Positions 24,991-36,900 of a stretch of 64,000 nucleotides of DNA are shown here, one piece after another; position 1 is the stretch's first letter, and the number at the start of each line of letters is the position of its first letter. The DNA comes from JADMIH01 sp036399775 (GTDB taxonomy: Bacteria > Chloroflexota > Chloroflexia > QHBQ01 > JADMIH01): NCBI GenBank assembly GCA_036399775.1, contig DASWMJ010000018.1:62001-126000 (forward strand), given 5' to 3'. Under the pieces are notes generated by a model. The model saw nothing but the letters and a program-made list of their open reading frames with translations. It had not been told where the DNA came from and did not search any database. The translations under genes and the position numbers were made by a program.

Positions 24991-26589
24991 TTACAGTTCG
25001 ATGTCGGTCGGCGGCTTGGGGGATTTGGGAGCGCGCCTACCACGAGCACGCTCGGACCCTGGCGATCCTGACGGCGCTTCCGGCGGGACAGCAGGCGCCG
25101 GCGGTTCAGGGCCGATTGGTCTCTGAGGGATGATTGGCTCAGAGGGCATGCTCGGTCCACGAGTGATGATCGGTCCGCGTGTGATGATTGGTCCAGGCAC
25201 GATAACGGGCTCAGTCCACTGGAAGAAGAAAGGGTCTATAGAAGTTGGCACAGTAGTTGTGCCGTCAACACTCAGGAGTGTGCGAGTCCCCCAATCTGCT
25301 CTGCGCTGGTACCGCACACCACTCGGAAAGTTAGCCATGTCCGGGGTGTTATTGCCCGAGAATACGCCATAGAATTCACGACCAACGGCAAGGAGCCGGA
25401 TGTAGTCTCCGATATAGGGCAAGAATACCCTGGCTGGGACAGCTGACGGCGCCTGGTGGAGCACGTGCGTCTCCGGAGGGCTTGCCCAAGCGTCAGATGT
25501 AAGTTCGAGCTTTGTTACCCACTTTGTTCCGGTAAACTGCTGGTAAGCAAGGCCAACCAGCCGGGTGGAATTGATCGCGAGGCTGGGATTCTTTGCATTG
25601 GTGATCGAACGAACGTCAGCGGACCAGGTCTGGCCACTGTCGGTCGAGCGACGAACATGTAGCGTCCAATCTGTGCCCGTAGCCCCCCCTACGCGATCAC
25701 ACCACGCGATCCAGACCGCGCGAGAGTCGGTTGGATCTACGGCGATGGAGAGGTCTGCACCGAGGCGCTCCTGTCCCATAATCGCATTGAAGCGCACGAA
25801 GCGATTGGTTGCAACGCGCTGCCCGACGATCCCATCAGCCGCATCAACAAGGGCGCTAAAAGGCGGCGTACTAGCCCCACCATTGTTGTCGCGCGTCACT
25901 ACGATGTCAATGTTCAAGTTAGGGAACGTGCCACTGGCCCAGCGTTGGAACGCGGCGTATACCGTTCCGTTCGTATGCAGAGCGATCCTGATAGGGGGGC
26001 CATCTTTGAAGATGGTCGAGCGGCGTTCGAGCACGATGGGCACGAAGCCTGCGGGGGGTAGCGCGGTAGATGCGTTCTGCGAAACGTCTACAGTCGCGGT
26101 GCGGCCGTTCGGCTGCATGCCGTTCTCATTCCCAACATATACCCGATCTCGTGATATGTTGTTCAGGACCACGCTCCCCGCCACGACCCAGGGCTGATCC
26201 ACGGAGGCGCGGTCCACCAACAGGGTCATCGGCGTCGTGGACGAGAAGCTCTGGGTGCGCAGGATCTGCATGTGGAGGGTCTGGCCGTTCAGGATGGCCG
26301 CGTAGAGCACGCCGCCTTTGGTGGCGAAGCCGACAGTGATGTCACTTGTGCCGCCCAGGCCATTGCCGGGAACAACGGAACGAAGGTTCCAGGTGTTTCC
26401 ACCGTCGGTCGAGACGTATATCGGGGCGAATGCGCCACCCATCGGCGACGGCGTGAACGCGGTTGCCACCATGTCGGTCGGACGCTCCGGATTTACCGCT
26501 ATGTTTGGCTCGCTATCCTGGTTCCTCTCTCCGCTCAATGATGCGGGAATCATATTCACTACACGAACTGTACCTATCTCTGTACCCAT
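24991..26589 (-). CDS. BNR/sialidase-like beta-propeller protein with proline-rich tail
   Basis: 532 residues. Asp-box/BNR repeats are visible: PIYVSTDGGNTWNLRS near residue 60 and HVRRSTDSGQTWSADV near residue 300, with related strands between. The family includes exo-sialidases and non-enzymatic propellers. The catalytic Arg triad and Tyr cannot be assigned, so I call only the fold. Residues about 445-532 are a proline-rich tail with a hexad pattern (GPIITR twice, then GPSMPS, EPIIPQ, RPIGPE), then a basic Arg/Lys stretch. No signal peptide. Preceded by GGAG at a long spacing. Upstream neighbour is the 245-aa protein, downstream the radical SAM gene. Confidence 0.65.
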   Translation of the reverse strand: MGTEIGTVRVVNMIPASLSGERNQDSEPNIAVNPERPTDMVATAFTPSPMGGAFAPIYVSTDGGNTWNLRSVVPGNGLGGTSDITVGFATKGGVLYAAILNGQTLHMQILRTQSFSSTTPMTLLVDRASVDQPWVVAGSVVLNNISRDRVYVGNENGMQPNGRTATVDVSQNASTALPPAGFVPIVLERRSTIFKDGPPIRIALHTNGTVYAAFQRWASGTFPNLNIDIVVTRDNNGGASTPPFSALVDAADGIVGQRVATNRFVRFNAIMGQERLGADLSIAVDPTDSRAVWIAWCDRVGGATGTDWTLHVRRSTDSGQTWSADVRSITNAKNPSLAINSTRLVGLAYQQFTGTKWVTKLELTSDAWASPPETHVLHQAPSAVPARVFLPYIGDYIRLLAVGREFYGVFSGNNTPDMANFPSGVRYQRRADWGTRTLLSVDGTTTVPTSIDPFFFQWTEPVIVPGPIITRGPIITRGPSMPSEPIIPQRPIGPEPPAPAVPPEAPSGSPGSERARGRRAPKSPKPPTDIEL

Positions 26590-26629
26590 CTCACTCGGTC
26601 TCCTTTATCCACGTAGTGTGCCTATGCAC

Positions 26630-27367
26630 TTACCCACGTAGATCCTCGAGTTCTTGCGTCGGCTGGAAGTCTTCCGGATGGAGCAATGCGAACGGCGCGT
26701 ATGCCCGTAGGTCGCCCTCAGTAGCGTGGAGCAACCACAAACCACCCTGAGATGCCTTCGGCTTCGGGGCTGTTCGCCATCTCACGTCTATGCTGTTTAT
26801 GTATAGAGTTTCGACCTGATCGCCTGGAACGTCGCCTTTTTCGACATGATAGACGTCCAGGGTAGCCTTCCACCAATCGGGGTCGTGTTCAGAGGTTACG
26901 GGTCCGCTAACCCTTTCGAGTTTAGCGGTGCGGCCCAGGATAACGGCATCGGCGTTATCCTTGTGCTCGCGCAGGCGCTGAGTATCTGCCTCACGCTCAA
27001 GCGACGCGAAGGCGGTGGGTTCGCCCGCTCCGATAGCTAAACCGGCGTGGCCCATCACGGCGTTTACCGGGAGGCGGCCCACCTCGGCAACGACGATGCT
27101 CTCACCAAATGCCACGCCCTGGGCGAAAAAGGCCGATGCATCCCCTACCGCAGGTAAATCGTTGTCGGCCGACAGCTCTATCGTAATACGCTGACCATCA
27201 AGCCCTGTAAAGGCAGGAGGGGCGTGGAGAACATAATCTACACGCACTACCGCCGTTCGCTCGCCAATCGGCACGTTACTCATGGTTCCGGCACCAAGAT
27301 GCTCGATAGTGCCCACGAAGCTAAACGCTGCTCTTTGCATCAGGTCCATAATAACCGGATCAGACAT
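26630..27367 (-). CDS. Hypothetical protein with internally duplicated beta domain
   Basis: 245 residues; AAGGAGG lies 8 nt before the ATG. Two halves look alike: SFVGTIEHLG with RTAVVRVDYVLHAPPAF and GQRITIEL in the first (about 15-65), and AVILGRTAKLERVSG with WWKATLDVYHVEKGDVPG and VETLYINS in the second (about 140-200). The pattern of a barrel strand, a VxVxxVLxxP strand and a GxxIxI strand recalls small OB-type modules, but I do not recognise the family. No signal peptide. It sits 40 bp before the propeller gene and 585 bp after the giant gene. Confidence 0.6.
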   Translation of the reverse strand: MSDPVIMDLMQRAAFSFVGTIEHLGAGTMSNVPIGERTAVVRVDYVLHAPPAFTGLDGQRITIELSADNDLPAVGDASAFFAQGVAFGESIVVAEVGRLPVNAVMGHAGLAIGAGEPTAFASLEREADTQRLREHKDNADAVILGRTAKLERVSGPVTSEHDPDWWKATLDVYHVEKGDVPGDQVETLYINSIDVRWRTAPKPKASQGGLWLLHATEGDLRAYAPFALLHPEDFQPTQELEDLRG

Positions 27368-27951
27368 CGGTATACCTCCTTAGATGCTCCCGTAGGCCAC
27401 ATGCGCGGCCAGACCGGCAGGCCACTCGGTTTGCGTAGCACCTACATTTAAGCTAGAACGAGACAGAGAATTCAAACGAACGTGCAAAATTGGAAGTGTA
27501 GGAAGCGGTGATGCGCCCAGTTGGGCAGAAATGAGGCTCAATCGAGACCGGCCGCCAATCACTTTTGTCTCCCTGGGCCTCTGAAGCCGGTCGCCGGATA
27601 CTGGCTATTTGAGTCCGGTCATCAGCAACCAGCGCTATAGTAGAGCGTAGATATGGGAGGTGGGCCAATAATGGTGTTCCAAAGCGCATTTCAGAACACC
27701 TGGACTGCCCATTAGTTCTACGATTATATATCCAATCGGCACGTTTGTCAATAAGATCGCCTGCCGTCCACTCATAATCCAACAACGCCCTGGTGTTGAG
27801 CAAGCAGTGGAGATGTACCGGGGCATCCCCAATGCAGAGTTAGCGGTTTTGCCCGGTGCGCGTTACGGAGACCTGGGTGAAGTACCCAACGAGCTTGTCA
27901 TCAACTTTCTAAAGCGCTATCTGATGCCGACGGCCTCAATCCAGACAGTGT
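27368..27951. other. Gap after giant gene with gene remnant
   Basis: 584 bp between two minus-strand genes. Apart from the hydrolase remnant (27750-27990) nothing is recognised. Composition is lower in GC than the neighbours, consistent with non-coding or decayed DNA. Short minus-strand frames (27453-27803, 27380-27562) look like noise. Confidence 0.4.
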
Positions 27952-27990
27952 CTACCCCAGGCTATAAAGTAGTCGCGCGGCATGGATGAG
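27750..27990 (+). pseudogene. Remnant of an alpha/beta hydrolase C-terminus
   Basis: The plus-strand reading VEQAVEMYRGIPNAELAVLP followed by GARYGDLGEVPNELV and INFLKRYL matches the C-terminal end of alpha/beta-fold hydrolases, where a catalytic His would be expected in a PGxxHG segment. Here that position reads GARYGD, so the catalytic His is lost. The core domain upstream is missing. The fragment is opposite to the surrounding genes and reaches into the 3' end of the giant gene. Confidence 0.5.
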
Positions 27991-30900
27991 CGGCTGCAAT
28001 TGCCCCTGGCTCGCGTAGATCGTCAGGTCGAACACGTAAGAACCCCCGGTTTGCGATGGCAGGTTATTGTTGTACCAGGTGGTGACCACCTGCTGCAACT
28101 GGCTCACGAAACTGTTGGGATTACCAGCGTCCCAGTCGGAGGCAGGGTGGAAGTCGAACGACGGCACCAGCAAGATCGGCACGTAGGTGGGCAGGCTGTT
28201 GGTGCCGGTGCCCGCCAGGGTATAAGAGTAGGCCGCGCCGAAGCGGATAGCCAGCGTGTCGCCCTCCTGCCAGGTATTCTGAGAGAACATCTGCTGCAAG
28301 AACGCGCCGAGCGGCGCAGCTATCTTCGTCGGATCGCCCGAACCGATGGGTATATCGCTGTCGGCGGTTACCGATGGGACGGCGATCGAGGTGAAGCTGG
28401 TATACGGGGTCCGGTAGACGAATGCCGTGTTCGTGGCGGCGCCGGAGACGAGGGCGAGGTTGCGCGCGATTGCAACGCTAGCTTGCGCGTTCTGCTCCGA
28501 CAGTATATTGATGCCGTCGAACTGGAATACCTGGGGCGCTACCAGGTCCACGTCCTGCACCGATGGCGTCTGCTGACTCACGTGGGCACCGCTCACAGGC
28601 TCAGGCCCTGGGAAGACGAAACGCTGCTGCAACGGCGTTTCGGGGGCTATGCCCGGTGGATAGGCATATTGCGCCTGCGTCTGGCCCGAACTGCTGAGCG
28701 TCAGAGTCACTTCCTTTCCAGCGATAGTAGCGTAGACGCTCGGCCACAACTCGGTCGGGTTCGGCGCGGCCTGCCCCGTAGTCGGGTCAATTGACGTGAG
28801 TGTCAGTTGCGTGAGCAGGTTGTTCGCCTGGTCTTTTTGTATCTGGTACGCGTAAATCGGGTGCTGCTGCACGAGCATCTCACCGGACGGCTGCTGGAAG
28901 GCGGCGGCGACCCCGGCCACAAGCTGCTTGAAGACGCCGACCGCCGCGAGGGCCGTCTGGTTCGGGGTGCCGGGCACGATGAAGGGCAGCAGCGCCAGGT
29001 CGTTCTTGAGCGCGGGATAGACCGCTGTGAACTGGGCCAGCGCGGCAAAGACCTGCTGCAAGTTGACCTCCATGCCCGGCGAATCCGCGCCAAATCCGCC
29101 CTGCGCCACGTTGAACGCGGCCTTGACGAGGGCGGTATCCTGCACCGCGTCGTCGTGCTGGTAGATGAAGTCGAAGTTCCAGGCAATCAAGTCGGCGGGG
29201 GTGGCCGGTTCGGGAACCGACTGCTCGGCGATCTGCAATACCAGGTTGATAGGGCTTGGGTAGGAGCGCAAAGGGATGGGAATCGCCACGTCGCCGATAG
29301 CTGAATGGCTGTCCTGTACCGGCTCGACGAATTTCAGCCAGGAAGAGCCTTCGTAGCCGCTTATCTCCGAGGCGGGGTTGGGCAGCTCAAGCTCGGTGAT
29401 GACGTATTGCAGGTTGAGGTCGGCCTCTCTATGTTCGGCGGGCGCTTTGACAGTGAAGAGGAAGGTCGCGGTGGCGCTCGGATCGGTCAGCGACACCTTA
29501 GCGGTCGAGAAGCTGAAGGTGTTCGCCTGCGTATCACCGTCCTCGGCGGCGGGGCTGGTGGATTGCGTGAAGTTCAGCTTGCCCGACAGCCGGGGCGCGG
29601 CGAGTGGGTCGCTCATGCCGGAGGAGACCGTGACCGGGGCCTGCACCACCGTGCTGACGGTAAATGCGCTCGAAAGCTGGGTCAGCATCGCCTGGTACAT
29701 CGCCGCCTGGGCGTCGGCCAGCGAGCCTTGCGCCGCCACCTGCAAGACGTACTGCATGCGTTGCGAGATGGCCTGGGCCAGGCTCTGCTTCTGCTGGATG
29801 ATGTTGGTCACGCTGGCGGCATCGAGCGCGTAGGCGGGCACCGCGTATGCAGGCGACAGGAATACGTCCACCGCTTGCAGGAAGGTGTTGAGCCACACGT
29901 CCAGGTCAACCGCCTGGAACGTCTGGTTCTGTGGAGTGCCCCCGGTGGTCTGCCCCGGCTTATACGGCGTGATAGGCACCGTGCCGCTCATTAGCGCGGT
30001 GGAGAGCGGCGGGATGGCGAAGTATTGCGTGCTGGTCCCGGCGGCGAACTGGTAGTTGATTTGCGGCCCAAAGCTGCTGCCGAAGTTGGCCGCCCATATG
30101 CTGTTCGCGGAGGCCGGGTCGCCCTCGGCCACCGGGTCGCCGGTCGCGACGTAGATGCCAGGGATAGCGGCCTGCAAGTCCTGGGCGAACTGGTAGAGCG
30201 AGAAAGGCGAGCCTGCGCCCGACTGTGGGTCAGGCTCCGGCGTCACCCCGTAGACGGACGTGCTCACGCTGGAGACGAGTGCGAAGTCGGGGTCCACCCA
30301 TTTCTGGTCGCGCGTGGTCACGATGTTCACGGCGACCTGGAATACCGGCGCGATGAATTTCGGCTTGATGGTAGCACCGTTGTTAGCGGGCGATGGCGGC
30401 GGGATGGGCACCACACTCGCGCTCGGATTGACGAGGTTCGCCAGCGTGGCTACTTCCTGGGCCACGTCGAGGGCCGTCACGGTAAGCCCCGCCTGTTCGT
30501 TCACCCGGTTCGCCAGCGAGTTCAGCGTCTCGCTCGCCTTGGTCACGATCTTGACGCCCCAGAGGGTCAACGTCTGGTTGGGGGCCAGGAAGCCAATTGT
30601 CGCGGCGTTGGCGGTGGCAATCGTCGGTACGTCGGTGTTGTAAGCAGCAGCCAGGTCCGCCAGCGAGTTGTCGGCATTCTTGCCGTTAGAGCCGCCCAGC
30701 ATCGGCGGGCAAATCCAGAGGCTGCCGCCCACGACCAGGTTTTGCTGCGTGGCAATGTCGTTAGCCAGGGCGGTGAGGCTCACGCTCACGCCTGCCGCCT
30801 GGAACCGCGCTATTATCGTGTCGAACGTGTCGCCTGCCTGGGTCGGCACCGACTTGCCGCTTGCCGTGTCGGTTATCGTCTGGCCACCGGCAAGCAGGCC

Positions 30901-33900
30901 GGGGATGTCGGGGTTGAGGGCGGCAATGTCCGGCGGCTGCTTGCCGAATTTGGCCGCGATGTCTGTGAGCCTGTCGGTTGCCTGCGCCGTGTAGGTGCAA
31001 TATTGCGTTGTGGACTGGTTCAGCAGCGCGCCGGGGATGGTAAGCTGCGCACCCGCGACAAACTGTGTCCCGCCAGCCGCGTTTGCCCAGGCGAGTTGGT
31101 CTACCGTGATCTTGTTCTTCTGCGCGAAGGTCGCCAGGCTATCATCGGGTCCAGCGGCAGTTGGGGATGGGTTGGGGCCGATCTGGATTTGGGTGCCGGG
31201 GGCGAAGATGTTCTGCACGTTAGCATTGTTGTTCGCCAGGTTGTCCACCGTTGTGGCAAATGCCTGGGCCAGGCTGGCGAGCGTATCGCCCCCAGCCACT
31301 AGCAGGTCGCTCACGTTTACTGAGACTTTATTAATGAAGATGCCTTGCAGCCACTGGTTGGCGATGGCGACCGCCTCAACCGTGCTGTTGAGCTGCTTCG
31401 CGGCATTGGCGAAGCTGTCGTTAGCGCCGAGCGTATATGTCTGGGTGCCGACCGCGAAGATGGTGCCTTGCTGCAAGATGTCGGTGCGTGGCGCGTTGAG
31501 GACGGCGATAGCGGCTACTGAGGCGTGCGCGGCTGCGGCCACATTGTTCAGGGATTGCGTGGCCGAAACCTGCTCCTGGCGAGATGGCCCGGAGAGGTCC
31601 GTGCCTGGGTCGAGCGCCACGTCCTTGTTGAGCGCGGCCAGTCCAGGGACCGTCAGGCCATACGAGGCCCATTGGGGATTGGCGACGATGGTAGCGAGCG
31701 AGTCGCCCTGGATCGTGGAGTAGACGGTCGGTACGCTGATCACGGCGCTGCCGAAGAGGGCGTTGTAGAGCGCGTACTGGTTCGCCTCGAAAAGCTGCGC
31801 CCCGGTGACGCCGTACTGGTCCAGCAAATCCGATACTTTAGTTGGGCCGCTCATGGTTGGCTGAACGGCCTGCATCGTAGAGAGCGCCTGGAGGTAGATA
31901 TAGGCACCCCTGGCGAAGGCCGAGAACGGGCCTTTGTCGAGCGGGTAGACCGGCGTTTGCGCGGTCATCGAGCTTGCGTCGAGCGTGGTTTGCAGCGCGA
32001 AAGCCAGGTCGGGCTGCGCTAGCTGGTAGTAGATGGAGATGTAGCTCTTCAGGTCGGCGGCGATAGCAGCCAGCGCGGCGTCCACCGGCACCGAGGGCGA
32101 TGGGATGTAGCGGGCCTGCTGCATCGTCATGGTAAAGGCGACCTGCGGCGGGTTGGTCACGAGGTAGGATATGGCGAGCGAAGGCCAGCTACTCAGGCTG
32201 ATGATGTTGTCGTAGTACCCGGCAGGCACCTGTAGCTGATTGTACGGAGAGGGAAGCTGCTGGATGTTGCCGTAGATGTCTTGCAGGTCAAGGTTTATGG
32301 TGACCTGGTTGATCTGGCTGGCGTTCGAGTCATAGCCTACGCCGTTGTAAGGGTTCCACTCGGCTGAGGGCAGGGCGGGGGAGATGCTGCCGTACTGCGG
32401 ATTGCCGAAAGGCCCAACCGCCATCGTCTGCTGGTAGTACCAGTTGGGGTCGGTCGAGTCTTCGAGGTTGCGCTGGGACAGCCCGCTTGATTGGTCCTGC
32501 CAGCTATCGGCGGGAGTGGTGGGCAGGCCCGCGCCGCTGGGGGTGAACGCCCCTTCGTCCGCAATCGAGAAGCCGACGAGGTTGAAGAGCGTGCCGACCA
32601 CCTGCGCCGGGGTGAGGTTGCCGTAGGGCGCGTTGTTCGGGTCGGGGTTGGCGCGGGTGATCTCGAAGCCGGTCGTGCCAGGCGGCACCGTCGTCGCGGG
32701 TTGCAAAGCGCCTACCGCTATCCGCATCAGCCCGTTCTGGGCCAGGATGGGCGCTGTGGCGTTTGACCCGGCGTTCACCAGGGTCGCCACGTCGGCCAGG
32801 TTGAACTTGGTCACGATGCTGGCAAGGGTGTCGCCGTAAGCGATGTTATAGCTGCCCTTCGGGCCTGGAATCGTTAGCTGCGCGCCGATTTGCAGCAGCC
32901 CAGGCACGCTCTGGTTGAACAGCGCGATCTCCTGCACCGTGAAGTCGGTCGCCCACGCCGCGTTGATGCCGGACTGTGCGGCGGTCAGCGATTCGGTCTG
33001 CGGCACCCGGTAGGCGGCGGTCTGGAGGCGTCCGTAGCTGAACTGCACCGGCGAGCCTGCGGCCAGGATTGGCACTGTGGCGTTCGAGCCTGCGTTTACG
33101 AGGGTCGCCACGTCCTGTAGCTTGTACTGGGACACGATACCGGCAAAGGTGTCGCCGTAAACGATGACATGGTCGTTCTGGCCGGGGATGTTGAGCGTCG
33201 CGCCGATTTGCAGGAGGAGGGGCAGGCTCTGGTTGAACTTTGCTAGCTGCGCGACGGTCAGGCTGGTGCTCCACGCCGCGTTGATGTTCGTCACGGCTGT
33301 AGTGAGCGATTCGTCCTGCGGGGTCGTGTCATTCTGGCCGACGTAGTAGACGGCAGGCTGTACGAAGACCGACGATACCGAGGTGTCTATATGGTCACCG
33401 ATGACCACGCAATTGTTGAACGGCAAGAGGGCGGCGTCTTTGCTCTTAACCTGGGCGGTAGTGAGTATCAACAACGATATGGTGGCGCTCGTTTCAGTGC
33501 CGAAGATGCTTGCGGGCAGGGGAGCCTTGCCTGCCTGGCTGACGTAATTCAGGTAGAAGCCGCCGCTACGGGTGATGCTCGCCTCCCACATCAGCGCGAG
33601 GAAGTCGGCGGCATCACCCAGCGACGCCGCGTAGATGCTCGTCGGGTCGGTGGCGAAGGCCGCCTCAAGCATCTGGCCGCCGCCACCGCTGTGGGTCAGC
33701 GTGGATAGGTTCGTCTTGAGCAGATAGGTGACGCTCCTATCAACAGGGTCAGAGGCGAGGCCACTTGGGTTGGCGCTGGATGCGCTGGGCGAGTAGAGCA
33801 GATAGAGTGTAGCCGCGCCGCCGTTCGTGACGTAACTGTAAGCCTGCTGCAACAGGTCAGCCCCTACGTCGTCAGCCCCGTCCACCATGTAGGCATTCGC

Positions 33901-36900
33901 GTCCGCCGGAGATGGGCCGTCGGTGGCGGGCAGCGAGATGCGGATGTCCACCACCGTCGCCCAGGCGTAGCAATTCGCCTCGGTGGCGCTCACCGGCGCG
34001 TTGGGGTCCTGGTGGCCGGAGAGCATGGTCTCGTAGAAGAGGGGCGCGTCGTCGTTGGTGGCCGCATTCTGTATCTGCAAGATGAGCGAATCGGGGAAGA
34101 GCCAGATTGAAGGGTTGCCCGTCGCGGACTGGCCGGAGAAGCAGCCCTGTACTATCTCAGCCGCCTGCCATGCGACGTGCTCTTGTAGCGCGATGCGTGG
34201 GGGCACCATCTGGAAGAGGGCCAGCCGGTTCAGCGATTGGATGCCGTGCTGTAGCTGCGTACCGGAGATGTTAGCGAGCAGGGTCTGCTGGTCCGCCGTC
34301 AGCCCGAAGGTGAGCGAACCTGACCCGCCAAAGGTAAGCCAGCCCACGCCCGCCTTATTATTTAGCGTGACCTGATATGCACCCAGGTTGGCAGCCGAAA
34401 TCGGGTACTGCTGACCCGTCAGGTTGAACATCGGCCGGGTGCCGATACCGGCAAGGTTTTCGGGGTCGAGCAGTTGGGCAGGCGTAAGGTTCTCAAACTG
34501 GGTGTCGTTCGGGTCGGGCAGGCGCAGGCCAGAGAGCAGGAAGCGCGACACCATACCGGCGGCGTTGTTCCACTCTCCCTGGTTCAGCAGATTGCCTATC
34601 AGGGTCAGCACGTCAATAGAGGCCAGGTCGTTGATAGTAAGCGCCTGTCCGCCCGCGAAGAGATTGGGCGTCGCGGCTGCGGCGGTGGCGACGTCGGCCA
34701 GCGCCAGGTCGAATTTTGCTGCTATGCCGTTCAACGTGTCGCTTGCCGCCGTGATGGAATAGTTCAGGGGCACGTGCAGCACGCCTTGTGGGGCAAGCAG
34801 TGGTGGGGTAGCCGGTAGCGCCCGCAGATTGGTCTGGACGATGGCGGCGGTGGTAATCAGTGTGGTCGCCAGCGTATTGATTGTATCCGTCTCCACCAGC
34901 GCCCGCGTTACAGGCGGCATGGCGATTGGCGTGCCGGGCGGCTGCGCCTTCGTTGGGTCGGTGACGGAGAGGGTGGTGTTGAGCTTCAGCAGGCTGGTGA
35001 TGTAGTCGGTGAGGTTGACCGTGCCCTGTGTCATGCCGAGGAAGTAGGCCGCGATGAGGGTGAGCGTGTCCCCCGCAACGGTATAGTAGGTCCCGCCTCC
35101 CACCAAAGTGATCTGCGTACCGGGAGCTATGGGCGTGTTGACATTCGTGATGACCTTGCCGTTGGCATCCTTGATGTTCGGATTCAGCAATAGCAGCGAT
35201 TGCGCGGTAGGCCCGAGGTCCGAGATGGAGTTGAGCAGGGCTGCATTCGCGGCGCGTAGCAGCAATCGGGCCGAAATCAAGTTGAGAGTATCGTTCTGCT
35301 GGGTCGTATAGCCGAGGCCGGAGAAGGCGACGCTCGTGCCTGGGATGAATATGCCCGTAGAGTCGCCGTTCGCGTTCAACAGGTCGGTGACGGTATATGG
35401 CTGGTTGCTCCCATTCAGAGCGCCCGCCGCCTGGAACGCCGTAGCTATACCCCTGAGCGTCTCACCGAACTGAATCTGGTGTACCACGTCCGCCAACACG
35501 AGCACGGCCCCTGTGTTGAGGACGTTTTTGTCCTTGTTCGGCAGCACGACGCGCAACGGGTCGCCTGCCAGGTCTGCGTCACCGATGGCCGCGCCCACCT
35601 GGGCTATGCTCATAGAGGAGGGCGTGGTGTAGGGGTAATGGGCCAGCAGGTCGCCCGCCGCCTTCACGCCCTGCGTCATCAGCATATTGAAGTAGTGGGC
35701 GAAAACTATGGTCGCTATAGATATTGTCGGGGTTGTAGCGGTAAGCTCGTCGCCCATGCCGTTGCCGTTGTTGCGCGATTGGAACTGCACCTGTAGCAGT
35801 TGGAAGTACGCGTTGACTTTCGGCTGGTAAGTCGCATCAACGTCCGGCAGGCCGAAGTCAATGGAAGTCCCGGCGGTGTCAGAGAGGAGGATGGCGGGGA
35901 CCATCGGGAAGACCGCCACTCCGGTCTCTGTCGCGTTGTCGGGCGCGGGGGCCACATCAAAGGTGAAGTTCTGGGCGAGGAAGGCGGTCAGGGTGCCGTA
36001 GTCGAAGGCGGCGGCGATAGTGTCGGGGTCTTTTAGCTGCTGCTGAAGCTCATCGAGCTGCTGGGCGGACACGCTGCTCTCCCCGTTCGTCTTGGCGTAT
36101 ATCGCCCAGGCGAGCATGGCTTGCATCAGCAGGTTGAAGGTGGCCGATTCGGGTGCGTCGCCGGTGGCGGGCGTGAAGAGTAGGCTGTGCTCCTTGAGGG
36201 TAGTGGCGGTCGGGTTGATAGAGTTTTGCACCGCCAGCAGCATTATCGCGTCCGCGTCGCCCATGAGGCTGCCCGCCGAGCCGCCGCCACTGTTGGCGTT
36301 GGGCGCGGAGGGCTGCGCGTAAGTAAACGTGGTATTGGTCGGCGCGGATACCACCATGAAGGTGCCGTTGAATGAGCTATCAGCTACCCCGGCGATGCCT
36401 ACTGTGGCCCCGGCGGTCAACTCGTGCGCGTATGTCGTGGTGATAGTGGTCGTGCCGCCAGAACGCGCCGCGCCGTTCGTGGCGATGGGGCGCACGTCAG
36501 GCTTGGTGAAAGCGGGGAGGGCCAGGACGGCGACCTGCTGCTTCTTGGGCGCGGCGTTGGCCGCCCAACCGCCGCCGCTGCTGGCGTCGGGCGCGCCGGA
36601 CTGTGCGTAGGTAAATGTGGTGCCGGTCGGCGCGGCTACCACAGCGAAGGTGCCGTTGAACGAGCTATCGGCCACCCCCGCGATCTTCACCTGGTCGCCC
36701 GCAACGTAATCGTGCGCTGTGGTCGTGGTGATGGTCGTGGTGCCGCCAGTGCGTGCTGCGCCGTTATTGGCGGGCGTGGCGATGGCCGACAGGGATTGCA
36801 GCACCAGCACCGCAGGCCAAGTGGTGATCGGCTCAGGCGTGCCGAGCATAGCCCGCCGTAGCGCCCGGAGATAGCCTGAGTGGCGCGGGAGAGTGGAGTG

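Noticed and set aside
27453..27803. 116-codon minus-strand frame after the giant gene
   Set aside because: No recognisable domain, lies opposite the hydrolase remnant and lacks a ribosome binding site.
30025..31302. Long 425-codon plus-strand frame (and many similar ones within 28000-45500)
   Set aside because: Antisense shadow of GC-rich codons in the giant gene; composition is Arg/Gly/Val-rich and unlike a folded protein.
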